From: Burkholderia sp. WP9
Lineage (GTDB): Bacteria > Pseudomonadota > Gammaproteobacteria > Burkholderiales > Burkholderiaceae
Assembly (NCBI RefSeq): GCF_900104795.1
Contig: NZ_FNTG01000002.1
Coordinates: 1,860,001 to 1,924,000, forward strand
Length of the DNA: 64,000 nucleotides
Reading direction: 5' to 3'
Both the position numbers and the translations under genes were made by a program. Positions 9,561 through 18,190 of the stretch are shown piece by piece. Below the pieces are notes generated by a model, which was not told the DNA's origin, did no database searches, and saw only the letters and a list, made by a program, of their open reading frames with translations. The stretch's first letter is position 1. Each line of letters starts with the position of its first letter.

Positions 9561-9624
9561 CGGTTGATTGCCTCGTGAGGCATGACGCACGAGGTAAGAG
9601 GCACAAGGCAAGTGGTATGGGCGT

Positions 9625-9664
9625 AAAAAAAGCGCGGTGGCTATCAAACCACCGCGCTTTTTTT
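9625..9664. terminator. Strong bidirectional Rho-independent terminator between hpnM and hpnH
   Basis: Seven A residues (9625-9631), a perfect nine-base stem GCGCGGTGG / CCACCGCGC (9632-9640 and 9649-9657), an eight-base loop, and seven T residues (9658-9664). The symmetry allows it to stop both hpnM (+) and ispH-hpnH (-) transcripts. Confidence 0.92.
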
Positions 9665-9708
9665 GAATTCGCGATCACAGGTGGCGCGAAACTGCCGCCA
9701 CCGGCCGC

Positions 9709-10863
9709 TTAGTGTGCTGCTGTAGCCGTCTGCACTTTCTTGCCCTTGCCGGAAACCTTGATCTCTTCCAGCTTGATCTCGACATGGCGGGAGAAGACAT
9801 ACTCGGCCGGACGTTGCTTATCCAGAGGAATATCCTTCGTGAAAGCGCCCGACGTCTTCGGTCCGCGCAGGCTGACCTTCAGCGCCTTCAGCGGATGCGC
9901 CACCGTATCCATCACGGCGGTCGCTTCGAAACCGCAGTGAACCATGCAGTCAGCGCACTTCTCGTAGTTGCCCGTGCCGTATTTTTCCCACTCCGTGGTT
10001 TCCATCAGTTCCTTGAAGGTCTTTACGTAACCTTCGCCGACCAGATAGCACGGCTTTTGCCAGCCGAACACGGTACGTGCCGGGTTGCCCCACGGCGTGC
10101 ACTCGTACGTCTGATTGCCGGCCAGGAAGTCGAGGAACATGCCCGACTGGCTGAACGACCAGTTCTTGCCATTGTTGCCGCGCTTGAAAATCTCGCGGAA
10201 CAGTTGCTTGGTCTTGTCGCGGTTCAGGAAGTGCTGCTGATCCGGCGCGCGCTCATACGCGTAACCCGGCGAGACGGTGATACCGTCCACGCCCATCGGG
10301 CCCAGCGTGTCGAAGAATGCGGCAACCCGTTCCGGCACGGCGTCGTTGAACAACGTGCAGTTGATGTTCACGCGGAAACCACGGCGCTTTGCTTCCTTGA
10401 TGGCGGCGACAGCCTTGTCGTACACGCCTTCCTGCGACACCGAGTGATCGTGCGCCTGCTGATCGCCGTCGAGGTGAACCGACCACACGAAGTACGGATT
10501 CGGCTCGTAGTCGTCCATCTTCTTTTCCATCAGCAGCGCGTTCGTGCACAGGTACACGAACTTCTTGCGCGCGATGATGCCCTTCACGATCTGCGGCATT
10601 TCCTTGTGCAGCAGCGGTTCGCCGCCTGCGATCGACACCACCGGTGCGCCGCACTCGTCGACGGCGCCGAGGCATTCTTCCAGCGACAGGCGCTGATTCA
10701 GGATGGGATCCGGATAGTCGATCTTGCCGCAGCCATTGCAGGCGAGGTTGCAGCGGAACAGGGGCTCCAGCATCAGGGCGAGCGGATAGCGTTTATTGCC
10801 GGAGAGATGCTGACGCATGATGTATGCGCCGACCCGGACTTTCTGTAGCAGCGGAATAGACAA
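9709..10863 (-). CDS. hpnH: Adenosylhopane synthase HpnH, radical SAM
   Basis: Radical SAM enzyme that couples a 5'-deoxyadenosyl radical to hopene to form adenosylhopane, the first C35 hopanoid intermediate, which HpnG then processes. The 4Fe-4S/SAM cluster motif CxxxCxxC is at Cys38, Cys42 and Cys45; SIAGGEPLLHKE is the SAM-binding GGE motif. The C-terminal half has additional cysteines (CTPWGNP, YEKCADCMVHCGFE) of the DUF3463 region. The start is TTG at 10863: a perfect AGGAGG lies a few bases upstream and is fused to the ispH stop (TAAGGAGG), so translation of the two is coupled. The 384 residues fit the family. Confidence 0.93.
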   Translation of the reverse strand: MSIPLLQKVRVGAYIMRQHLSGNKRYPLALMLEPLFRCNLACNGCGKIDYPDPILNQRLSLEECLGAVDECGAPVVSIAGGEPLLHKEMPQIVKGIIARKKFVYLCTNALLMEKKMDDYEPNPYFVWSVHLDGDQQAHDHSVSQEGVYDKAVAAIKEAKRRGFRVNINCTLFNDAVPERVAAFFDTLGPMGVDGITVSPGYAYERAPDQQHFLNRDKTKQLFREIFKRGNNGKNWSFSQSGMFLDFLAGNQTYECTPWGNPARTVFGWQKPCYLVGEGYVKTFKELMETTEWEKYGTGNYEKCADCMVHCGFEATAVMDTVAHPLKALKVSLRGPKTSGAFTKDIPLDKQRPAEYVFSRHVEIKLEEIKVSGKGKKVQTATAAH

Positions 10864-10873
10864 AAGGTCCTCC

Positions 10874-11818
10874 TTAAACTTCGCGTGCGGCGAGTGGTTG
10901 CATCAGTTTCGATGGCAACTTGAATTCGACTTTCTCTTCACGGCCCGCCATCGTCGTGACATCGACAGGCCCCAATGCGCTCAGCGCATCGATTACGTTC
11001 TTCACCATCTCTTCCGGCGCCGAAGCACCGGCCGTGATGCCGACGGTCTGCACGTTCGCAAACCATTCCGGCTTCACTTCCGAACCGTCGGCGACGAGAT
11101 AACTCGCCACGCCGCTTTCGCTGCCGATCTCGCGCAGCCGGTTCGAGTTCGAACTATTGGTTGCGCCCACCACCAGCAGCACCTCCACCTCTTTGCTCAA
11201 CTCGCGCACCGCCGCCTGGCGGTTTTGGGTGGCATAGCAGATGTCGCGCGTATCCGGACCGACGATGTCGGAGAAACGGTTCATCAGGGCGTCGATGATG
11301 CCACGCGTATCGTCCACCGACAGCGTGGTTTGCGTGACATAGGCGAGCGGCGTGTCGAGCGGCAGGTCCAGCGTTTCGACCTCGGCCTCGCTCTGCACCA
11401 GCAGCACTTTGCCCGGAATCTGGCCGATCGTGCCTTCCACTTCCGGATGACCGGCGTGGCCGATCAGGATCAGCGTGCGGCCGGCGCCGACATATTGGCG
11501 ACCCTGCACATGCACTTTGGTGACCAGCGGGCAGGTTGCGTCGAGCACGTCGAGACCGCGCGCTTCGGCGTCACGCTCGACGGTTTGGGCAACGCCGTGG
11601 GCGCTGAAAATCGCCACGGCGCCTTGCGGCACTTCGTCGAGCTCTTCGACGAAGCGCGCGCCTTTCTGGCGCAGATTGTCGACCACGTGGCGATTGTGAA
11701 CGATCTCGTGGCGGACATACACGGGTGCGCCGTGTTGTTGTAACGCGCGGTCGACGATCTCGATTGCACGTACAACGCCCGCACAAAAGCCGCGGGGTTG
11801 AGCAAGGATGACTCGCAT
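10874..11818 (-). CDS. ispH: 4-hydroxy-3-methylbut-2-enyl diphosphate reductase (IspH paralogue in hopanoid locus)
   Basis: Fe-S enzyme of the MEP pathway that reduces HMBPP to IPP and DMAPP. Cluster ligands Cys12 (GFCAGV), Cys96 (DATCPLV) and Cys194 (DICYAT) are present, as are His41, His74, His124 and the acid/base Glu126 in [11 protein letters not shown], and SNSNRL for diphosphate binding. The frame is open upstream, but the ATG at 11818 yields the standard 314-residue product beginning [14 protein letters not shown]. It directly precedes hpnH with a ten-base gap. Many beta-proteobacteria carry two ispH genes; linkage to hpnH suggests this copy feeds hopanoid synthesis, which is inference. 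Confidence 0.93.
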   Translation of the reverse strand: MRVILAQPRGFCAGVVRAIEIVDRALQQHGAPVYVRHEIVHNRHVVDNLRQKGARFVEELDEVPQGAVAIFSAHGVAQTVERDAEARGLDVLDATCPLVTKVHVQGRQYVGAGRTLILIGHAGHPEVEGTIGQIPGKVLLVQSEAEVETLDLPLDTPLAYVTQTTLSVDDTRGIIDALMNRFSDIVGPDTRDICYATQNRQAAVRELSKEVEVLLVVGATNSSNSNRLREIGSESGVASYLVADGSEVKPEWFANVQTVGITAGASAPEEMVKNVIDALSALGPVDVTTMAGREEKVEFKLPSKLMQPLAAREV

Positions 11819-12159
11819 AAGTTGGCGAACTCCGACTGACGCGGGTTCGAAGAAGTCGGTAAATCTGACTTTATCGCCGCGATCATCTAATTTAGTTGAC
11901 GTCTTGAGCCCGGCGCTTGCCGGTACAGCAAAACCAAACGCGCATTCTAACGCTATCAGGCCGGCTTTGCTTTGGCGGCGCCCGGCCGGTGTTGGGCGGC
12001 CGCCGCAGCGGCGGACCCACGGTTGAAGCCGCAAGCCGGCCCATGCCAGTGCGGATGCGGCAATCATTACACGCTGCAGCGGTTTAACGGAACCCTTAAA
12101 CTACGTAGTCCTGCGGCGCCCCGGCGCCCACATTACAAAAGGGTTTCGAGGCTCGCTGG
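11819..12159. other. Divergent intergenic region ispH / hpnC
   Basis: About 340 bases between the starts of ispH (-) and hpnC (+) should hold promoters for both units. It is less GC-rich near 11855-11905. I see CTACGTAG, a short palindrome, near 12101-12108, but no promoter pair close enough to consensus to assign and no additional gene. Confidence 0.4.
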
Positions 12160-13026
12160 ATGGACGTCGATCAATACGAAGATATTCCGGTCGCGAGCGT
12201 GTTGCTGCCAAAAGCGCTGCGCACGCCTATCGGAATCATCTATCAGGTGGTCCGCACGGCGGGCGACATTGCCGACGAAGGCGACTGGAGCGCGGCCGAA
12301 CGGCACGCCCGTCTCGCCGACTTCCGCGCCGGTCTCGACGCGGTCGCACAGCGGCGCGCGGCGCCGGTTCATCCACTGCTGTTCGGCAAGCTGGCCGGTG
12401 TTGTGGCGCAGTATAAACTACCGCTCGCGCCGTTCTACGATCTGCTCCAAGCGTGCGCTCAGGACATCGACACCAACCGGTACGCCGACCGGGCCGCGCT
12501 GCTGGATTATTGCCGCCACTCGGCGAACCCGCTCGGGCATCTGATGCTGCATCTGATCGGCGCGGCCACGCCGGAAAACCTCGCCGACGCCGACGCGATC
12601 TGCACGGCGTCGCAATTGATCAGCTTCTGGCTCGACGTCTCCGCCGACTGGAAAAAGGACCGCGTGTATCTGCCGCTGGCGGACTTGCGGCGCTTCAACG
12701 TGAGCGAGGCGCACATCGCCAACGGGGTTGCCGATCAGGACTGGCGGGCGCTCATGGCACACGAAGTGTGTTTCGTCCGGGACATGCTGGTGCGCGGCGC
12801 GCCGCTCGCGTTGCGCATTCCCGGGCGTCTGGGAATCGAGTTATGCGGGGCCGTTCATGGCGGGCTGCGCTTTCTCGACAAAATCGAGACGGCGGGCTAC
12901 GACGTGTTTCGCGAGCCGCCGGTGCTCAATACATTTGACTGGTGCGTTGTCGCGGCCCGCACTGTGGTGATGTGGCTGTCGCGGCGTGTCGGTGTGGCAG
13001 CGCGTTCAATCGAGGGTAATGTTTAA
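12160..13026 (+). CDS. hpnC: Hydroxysqualene synthase HpnC with an altered first Asp motif
   Basis: Squalene/phytoene-synthase-family protein that, in the HpnCDE route, converts presqualene diphosphate to hydroxysqualene. The stretch RYADRAALLDYC, SANPLGHLMLHL and RVYLPLADL is typical of HpnC. The first aspartate-rich motif is unusual: residues 35-39 read GDIAD, whereas family members normally have DDxAD, so the first Mg-binding Asp is Gly (codon GGC). The second motif keeps Asp159 and Asp163, but Ser155 stands where Asn is common. The 288-residue length is normal and no frameshift is seen. It overlaps hpnB by one base (TAATG). The protein may be altered in activity or use other ligands; the family call is sound. 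Confidence 0.85.
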   Translation: MDVDQYEDIPVASVLLPKALRTPIGIIYQVVRTAGDIADEGDWSAAERHARLADFRAGLDAVAQRRAAPVHPLLFGKLAGVVAQYKLPLAPFYDLLQACAQDIDTNRYADRAALLDYCRHSANPLGHLMLHLIGAATPENLADADAICTASQLISFWLDVSADWKKDRVYLPLADLRRFNVSEAHIANGVADQDWRALMAHEVCFVRDMLVRGAPLALRIPGRLGIELCGAVHGGLRFLDKIETAGYDVFREPPVLNTFDWCVVAARTVVMWLSRRVGVAARSIEGNV

Positions 13027-14198
13027 TGGCGGTGGTTCTGTTTCTTCTTTCGTGTCTTTCCCTGCTGATCTGGTGTGTGTTGCTGTTCGCGCGCGGCGGT
13101 TTCTGGCGCGCGCGTCCCGCCGCGCCGCTCACCATCGCGCCGCGCGCTTCGTGGCCGGCTGTCGCCGCCGTGGTGCCGGCCCGCAATGAAGTCGACGTGA
13201 TCGCCGAAGCGGTCACCACCCTGCTTCAGCAGGACTATCCGGGCGAATTCCACGTGATCGTCGTGGACGACCACAGCACCGACGGCACCGCCGACGCCGC
13301 TCGCGCGGCCGCGTTGCAGTTGCAGTGCCCGGATCGCCTGACCGTGCTGAGCGCGAAGCCGCTGCCGCCGGGCTGGTCCGGCAAGGTGTGGGCGCAGTCG
13401 CAAGGCATCGAGGCGGTGCGCACGCTCGGCTTGCCCGCGGACTTTCTTTTGCTTACCGACGCCGACATCGGCCATCCCGCCGACGCGGTCGCGCAACTCG
13501 TCGCGCGTGCTGACGCGGAACAGCGCGACCTCGTCTCGCTGATGGTGCGCCTGCGCTGCGATTCGTTCTGGGAAAAGGCGCTGATTCCCGCTTTCGTCTT
13601 CTTCTTTGCCAAGCTGTACCCGTTCTCGTGGGTCAACAACCCGCGCAATCGTACGGCTGCGGCCGCGGGCGGCTGCATGCTGGTGCGCCGGAGCGCGTTG
13701 GAAGAAGCGGGCGGCATCGAGTCGATCCGCGCCGAGCTGATCGACGACTGCAGCCTCGCGGCGCGCATCAAGCATCGCGGCACGGGGCGTCATCCGATCC
13801 GGCTGGACGTGGCGGCGCGCAGCGTGTCGCTGCGTCCGTACGACAACTGGCGTGAGATCTGGAACATGATCGCGCGCACGGCCTTCACTCAACTGCATTA
13901 CTCGCCGTTGCTGCTGGCAGGCACGCTGGTCGGCATGACGATCATTTACCTGATGCCGCCGGTAGCCGCACTGGTCCTCGGCCCGACGGGCTGGCCCGCG
14001 TGGCTCGCATGGGCGGCCATGTGCTGCGCTTATGCGCCGATGCTCAGCTACTATCGCCGCTCGCCGCTGTGGGCGCCGTTTTTGCCGCTGGTCGCGTTGT
14101 TCTATGTCGGCGCGACGTTCGCGTCGGCGATGCGCTACTGGCGTGGCAAGGGTGGGCAGTGGAAGGCGCGTGTTCAGGCGCCGGTGCAGGAGCGCTGA
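13026..14198 (+). CDS. hpnB: Hopanoid-associated glycosyltransferase HpnB (GT2)
   Basis: Family 2 glycosyltransferase found in hopanoid clusters; its exact substrate is unknown. An N-terminal membrane helix (residues about 3-22) precedes the GT-A domain with VPARNE, VVDDHSTDGT, the metal-binding LTDAD and the acidic IDDC, followed by RIKHRG. Three more hydrophobic segments lie in the C-terminal third (LLLAGTLVGMTIIYLMP, PAVALVLG-like and FLPLVALFYVGATF), so the enzyme is inner-membrane bound with a cytoplasmic active site. The start overlaps the hpnC stop by one base and a terminator follows. Confidence 0.87.
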   Translation: MAVVLFLLSCLSLLIWCVLLFARGGFWRARPAAPLTIAPRASWPAVAAVVPARNEVDVIAEAVTTLLQQDYPGEFHVIVVDDHSTDGTADAARAAALQLQCPDRLTVLSAKPLPPGWSGKVWAQSQGIEAVRTLGLPADFLLLTDADIGHPADAVAQLVARADAEQRDLVSLMVRLRCDSFWEKALIPAFVFFFAKLYPFSWVNNPRNRTAAAAGGCMLVRRSALEEAGGIESIRAELIDDCSLAARIKHRGTGRHPIRLDVAARSVSLRPYDNWREIWNMIARTAFTQLHYSPLLLAGTLVGMTIIYLMPPVAALVLGPTGWPAWLAWAAMCCAYAPMLSYYRRSPLWAPFLPLVALFYVGATFASAMRYWRGKGGQWKARVQAPVQER

Positions 14199-14225
14199 AA
14201 CAGCGGTCAGACAAAGGTGGAATGC

Positions 14226-14256
14226 AAAAGCGGCGCTCTCGGGCGCCGCTTTTTTT
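14226..14256. terminator. Rho-independent terminator after hpnB
   Basis: AAAAGCGGCGC, a six-base loop, and GCGCCGCT followed by seven to eight Ts. The eight-base stem spans 14229-14236 and 14243-14250. It separates hpnB from the convergent gene ending at 14260 and could act in both directions. Confidence 0.88.
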
Positions 14257-14259
14257 GCA

Positions 14260-14802
14260 TCAGCCTTTGGTGAGCATCATGTAGAGCTGGATCACCATGT
14301 CCGGCGAAAACGTGAACGGAACCCAGCCGTGCCCGGTATGGCGCATGACCAGCAGACGGTCGCCGTTCGACTGCTTCTGCACTGCCATGACCGGATTCTT
14401 CGTGGACACGAAGCGCCAGCCTGGCGGAATACCCGGCGGCGGTTCAGGCGTCATTGAAGCACGCGCGTTCGACAACTCCTCGATCAGTTGGCCGATCTGC
14501 TCCGCGCGCAGCGCGACCGTCTGGCCGCCGATCGTCATGGTGATTTCGTTCTGCGCGGGGCGATTGATTTCGAGCGTGGGCTGAACCTGCGGGGCCGGCG
14601 CCTTGTCTTCGACTACGGCCGCCTCAGTGTCGGCCGCAACCGCTTCAGCCCTGGATTCGGACGCGACCTGCTCCACCGGCGCCTGCGGCGCAGTGGTGTC
14701 TGCGGGTGTCTCGGGGATGTTTTCGGCCTGCGGGGCCACGACAGCCTGAATGAGCTGATCGACGCCCACTTCCAGCGCGCCGAGCTGTTCGTGAAGATTC
14801 AT
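14260..14802 (-). CDS. Conserved-looking hypothetical protein
   Basis: A 180-residue protein that I do not assign to a named family. The N-terminal third starts MNLHEQLGALEVGVDQLIQAV and continues into a Glu/Ala/Pro-rich, probably disordered linker (about residues 25-75). A compact C-terminal region follows, with ITMTIGGQTVALRAEQIG, PPGIPPGWRF and a basic/aromatic end. No signal peptide or membrane helix is seen, so it is probably cytoplasmic. The start at 14802 is the first Met after the upstream hpnA end that gives a sensible N-terminus; a longer frame from 14829 exists. It sits between convergent hpnB and codirectional hpnA, with no clear functional link. Confidence 0.65.
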   Translation of the reverse strand: MNLHEQLGALEVGVDQLIQAVVAPQAENIPETPADTTAPQAPVEQVASESRAEAVAADTEAAVVEDKAPAPQVQPTLEINRPAQNEITMTIGGQTVALRAEQIGQLIEELSNARASMTPEPPPGIPPGWRFVSTKNPVMAVQKQSNGDRLLVMRHTGHGWVPFTFSPDMVIQLYMMLTKG

Positions 14803-14938
14803 GCGAGGTTTCTCTGGTAAGACCCACAATTTTACCTGCTGCGCGTAGGCTTTTACCTTTCGCTAACACAGTGACGTTGTAACAAAATGCTTGCGGCCGC
14901 GCCGGATCGTCCGGCGCGGGCCGCGTGTTCGGGCAGGC

Positions 14939-15949
14939 TCAGGCCTTCAGATAGCCGGCTTGCCGGAACCAGTCGAGGGCATCGCTCAGACCCTCGCGAT
15001 AGGGCCGGGCACGGTAGCCGAGTTCGCGCTCCGCTTTCGCCGATGTGAAATACATCTTGTTCTTCGACATTTTCAAGCCGTCGACGGTGACGAACGGTTC
15101 GCGTTTCGTGATCTTGGCGACTGCCTCAGCGCCCATGGCCAGCGGATAAAGCGGCCAGCGCGGCAGGCTGAGCGTCGGTGCTTTGCGGCCGGTCAGCGCC
15201 GCGATATCCGCGAGCATCTGTTGAAGGGGCAGATTTTCGCCGCCGAGAATATAGCGCTCGCCGATCTTGCCGCGTTCAAGCGCAAGGAAATGGCCGGCCG
15301 CGACATCGTCCACGTGGACGAGGTTAAGTCCTGTGTCGACGAACGCGGGAATCTTGCCGAGCGCCGCTTCCACGATGATGCGTCCGGTCGGCGTCGGTTT
15401 GACGTCGCGCGGACCGATCGGCGTGGACGGATTGACGATCACCGCGGGCAAGCCGTCTTCGGCGATCATTCGTTCCACCGCGCGTTCGGCGAGCACCTTG
15501 CTGCGCTTGTAGACGCCGATAGCCTGGTCGGCTTTGAGGGGCGAGGTTTCATCGGCGGACTGGCCGGAACTGGTCACTTTCAGCGTCGCCACACTGCTCG
15601 TGTAGACAATCCGCTCGACGCCTTCCTTCAGCGCCGCGCGCATGGTCGCCTCGGTGCCTTCCAGGTTCGAGCGCTCGATCTCGCTCGGGTCCGGCGCCCA
15701 TAGGCGATAGTCGGCGGCCACATGCAGCAGATAGCGCACGCCGCGCAGTGCGTTGCGCATCGACGCTTCGTCGCGCATGTCGCCCACCACGATTTCCGCG
15801 TCCAGCGACTCGACGTTCTGACGCGGACTGGTCGCGCGCACCAGCACGCGCACCTTGAAACCTTTCTGTTGCGCGATGCGCGCCACCGACGAGCCAACGA
15901 AGCCGGAGGCGCCGGTCACGAGCACGAGATCGCGATTCTGTTCGGTCAT
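14939..15949 (-). CDS. hpnA: Hopanoid-associated NAD-dependent epimerase HpnA
   Basis: Extended short-chain dehydrogenase/epimerase of the HpnA family; a sugar-nucleotide epimerase or reductase role in hopanoid side-chain modification is presumed but unproven. The NAD-binding motif GASGFVG is at residues 13-19; the catalytic Ser is in YTSSVATL and Tyr-x3-Lys is in VYKRSK; PSTPIGPRDVKPTPTG is the family-typical loop. The 336 residues fit. I use the ATG at 15949 (MTEQNRDLVLVTG); a 19-residue longer form is possible but looks random. It is read alone on the minus strand, next to the hypothetical gene downstream. Confidence 0.85.
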   Translation of the reverse strand: MTEQNRDLVLVTGASGFVGSSVARIAQQKGFKVRVLVRATSPRQNVESLDAEIVVGDMRDEASMRNALRGVRYLLHVAADYRLWAPDPSEIERSNLEGTEATMRAALKEGVERIVYTSSVATLKVTSSGQSADETSPLKADQAIGVYKRSKVLAERAVERMIAEDGLPAVIVNPSTPIGPRDVKPTPTGRIIVEAALGKIPAFVDTGLNLVHVDDVAAGHFLALERGKIGERYILGGENLPLQQMLADIAALTGRKAPTLSLPRWPLYPLAMGAEAVAKITKREPFVTVDGLKMSKNKMYFTSAKAERELGYRARPYREGLSDALDWFRQAGYLKA

Positions 15950-16172
15950 TCTGTTTCCATTTCCTGCGTGACAGTCGACGGATTGTACGTGGCGCGCGTG
16001 TTGCATGTCGCGCGAACGGCCTCAAACGCGTCGGCGGGACGCGCGCATTGCCGAGCAAGCTCGCCGCGACGCGACTAGAATGCCGGCTTGAAAGAATGTG
16101 TGCATCGGATCGGAGTCAGTGCTTTGCATGGGAGCTGAAGCGCTCACTCCGGCTGACAGAGGAGAAGACGGC

Positions 16173-16466
16173 ATGGCCCCGGATCTGGATCAGCGGATCG
16201 AAACTTACTATGTGCGCGTACGCGGCACCGTGCAGGGCGTCGGTTTTCGCCACGCGACCGTGCGGCAGGCCCACGCGCTTGGAATCAAAGGATGGGTGGC
16301 GAATCTCGAAGACGGTTCCGTCGAAGCCATGTTGCAGGGCTCGGCCAACCAGGTCGACCGCATGTTGTCGTGGCTGCGTCACGGGCCGCCGGCGGCGCGC
16401 GTGACCGAGGTGAGCGGTGAAGAACGCTCCACCGAAAAGCGCTACGAGCGTTTCGAACAGCACTGA
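16173..16466 (+). CDS. acyP: Acylphosphatase
   Basis: Small alpha/beta enzyme that hydrolyses acyl phosphates. The active-site signature VQGVGFR gives the phosphate-binding Arg, and the catalytic Asn is in GWVANLEDGSVE. The 97-residue length is standard. The ATG at 16173 has GGAG/GAGGAG upstream (about 16157-16164), which decides the start over the open frame extending to 16098. It is monocistronic, with a strong hairpin after the stop. Confidence 0.92.
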   Translation: MAPDLDQRIETYYVRVRGTVQGVGFRHATVRQAHALGIKGWVANLEDGSVEAMLQGSANQVDRMLSWLRHGPPAARVTEVSGEERSTEKRYERFEQH

Positions 16467-16487
16467 GCGGCGTTCCACGCAAAGCAA

Positions 16488-16533
16488 AAGGCGTCGCGCC
16501 ATCATGCCGATGGCGCGACGCCTTGCCGTTTTT
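16488..16533. terminator. Long perfect hairpin after acyP
   Basis: A 16-base perfect stem (AAGGCGTCGCGCCATC at 16488-16503 with its complement at 16509-16524) and a five-base loop, then GCCG and a run of five Ts. It lies between acyP (+) and the convergent egtD-like gene (-). Confidence 0.85.
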
Positions 16534-16612
16534 GCGCGGCTACTTAAGCCGCTCGAGTCATTCGGCGGCGCCGCCACGGTCACCGCACGTTCGAGGCACG
16601 CTCACCCCACGT

Positions 16613-17593
16613 TCAACGCGCCACGAGCAGGCTCTCCGCAAAGCCCCATTCTTCTTCGACCCATTGATGGCTGCAGACGAAGCCGGCGTCGTCTGCAATC
16701 GCGGGCATTTCTTCCGCGCGATATTTGTGGCTGCTCTCGGTCCAGATCGTTTCGCCCGCTTTGAGCGATACCGTCAATTGCGCCGCGCCCACGTGCGCGG
16801 TGATATCGCGCTTCGCACGCAGGTGCATTTCGATGCTGCGCGCGTCCGGGTTGAAGCGCGCGACGTGCTCGAACGCGTCGAGCGGAAAGTCACCGTCGAG
16901 TTCGCGATTGATCCGCGCCAGCAGGTTCAGATTGAACGATGCGGTCACGCCGATCGAGTCGTCGTAGGCGGCGACCAATACGGGCGTCGGCTTGATCAGA
17001 TCTGTACCGAGCAGCAACGCATCGCCGGGCGCGAGCATGTTGCGGATGTCGCGCAGGAAACGCGTCGCCGCGAGTCTGCCGAAATTACCGATCGTACTGC
17101 CAAGAAACAGTACGAGTAACCGTTCGTCCGCCGCGCGTTGCTTGCTCACTTCGGCGAGACCTGCCAGATAGTCCCGTTCATAACCGACGATCGAAATACG
17201 CTCGATGTCGCCGAGTTCGCGCCTGCACAACTGCAATGCACTGCGCGAAATTTCAATCGGGCAGTAAGAAGTAGGGCGCTTTTTACACAGCGCTTCCAGA
17301 ATGCGCCGTGTTTTACGGCCGCTTCCGCTGCCGAGTTCGGCGACGGTCACGTCATGCGGCAGATGCGCGACGATGTCGGCCGCGTGCTTCGCGAGCAGAC
17401 GTTCTTCGGCGCGGGTCACGCCGTATTCCGGCAACACGGTAATCACTTCGAACAGTGCGGAGCCCACTTCGTCGTACAGATATTTCGACGGCAACTCTTT
17501 CTGAGGCGTATGGGTGAGGCCTGCGCGAACGTCGGCGGCGAAGGCGGAGCGTAGGTCGGGTGATGCGTCGTGCGATAGGGCTGGCTGCGTCAT
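16613..17593 (-). CDS. egtD: L-histidine N-alpha-methyltransferase (EgtD-like)
   Basis: SAM-dependent methyltransferase of the EgtD family (DUF2260), which trimethylates histidine to hercynine, the first step of ergothioneine synthesis. Recognisable segments are LPSKYLYDEVGSALFE near residue 40, the SAM loop ELGSGSGRKTR, LFLGSTIGNF, LGTDLIKP and the C-terminal ESSHKY. The 326-residue length is typical. The ATG at 17593 is used; a longer frame from 17662 adds a low-complexity leader. No egtB (sulfoxide synthase) lies beside it, unlike many proteobacterial egtBD pairs, so either egtB is elsewhere or the enzyme serves another purpose. Confidence 0.85.
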   Translation of the reverse strand: MTQPALSHDASPDLRSAFAADVRAGLTHTPQKELPSKYLYDEVGSALFEVITVLPEYGVTRAEERLLAKHAADIVAHLPHDVTVAELGSGSGRKTRRILEALCKKRPTSYCPIEISRSALQLCRRELGDIERISIVGYERDYLAGLAEVSKQRAADERLLVLFLGSTIGNFGRLAATRFLRDIRNMLAPGDALLLGTDLIKPTPVLVAAYDDSIGVTASFNLNLLARINRELDGDFPLDAFEHVARFNPDARSIEMHLRAKRDITAHVGAAQLTVSLKAGETIWTESSHKYRAEEMPAIADDAGFVCSHQWVEEEWGFAESLLVAR

Positions 17594-18190
17594 GCTATCT
17601 CCAGTAGTCACATTCGATGAATCACATGCGATGAGGGATGCTGTTGCCGGGGGCGGCGGCACGCGTGGTGAGACGCGAGTTCAGGCGTGCCGTGGAGGGG
17701 AAGGGCGGGCATGGTCCGTGAAACTGCCACTGCCGGCCCGGCTCATGGCTGCGTATGCTGTCCCCGAAAGGACGTTCTGCGAGGCATTGCCAACGACGCT
17801 GCAACAAGGTCGCAAGACTTCTTAGCAAGTTTCGCGCTTGAGCCGCTTTGCGCGGGATCGCGAGCGATGTTGCCGGTGAAAAAGCCCGGCTGTTCCAGCC
17901 GCGCGTGAAGTTATGTTCTAGTGCACCGACGCGCAATGCGCACGGAATAATTGCAGCCTGCCGACAGAAGCTGGCCGATCTCCAAACAGATACCCGTCTA
18001 GAATGCCGGCTTGCGTCGTATTAAAAGATAAAAAACGCAGTGCCTGTTTCGCGCTGCCCGCTTGTGAGACTTCAGTTCCAATGACACCGACAAACGCCGC
18101 GCGGCCAGATGCTGCGCTGCAATCCCAGCTATTCGCGCACATACGTTTATCCGCGGCGAGCGCCGAAGCGCCCGCACGATGGAGCGCACG
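17594..18190. other. Long intergenic region between egtD-like and EamA genes
   Basis: About 600 bases with no convincing gene; the short reading frames here lack start signals. The 16-base string beginning CTAGAATGCC at 17998 is repeated exactly at 16075, upstream of acyP; it contains a -10-like TAGAAT. Promoters for both flanking, divergent genes must lie here. Confidence 0.4.

Noticed and set aside
17622..18142. Short frames in the egtD / EamA interval.
   Set aside because: No ribosome site, no domain, and composition typical of non-coding high-GC frames.
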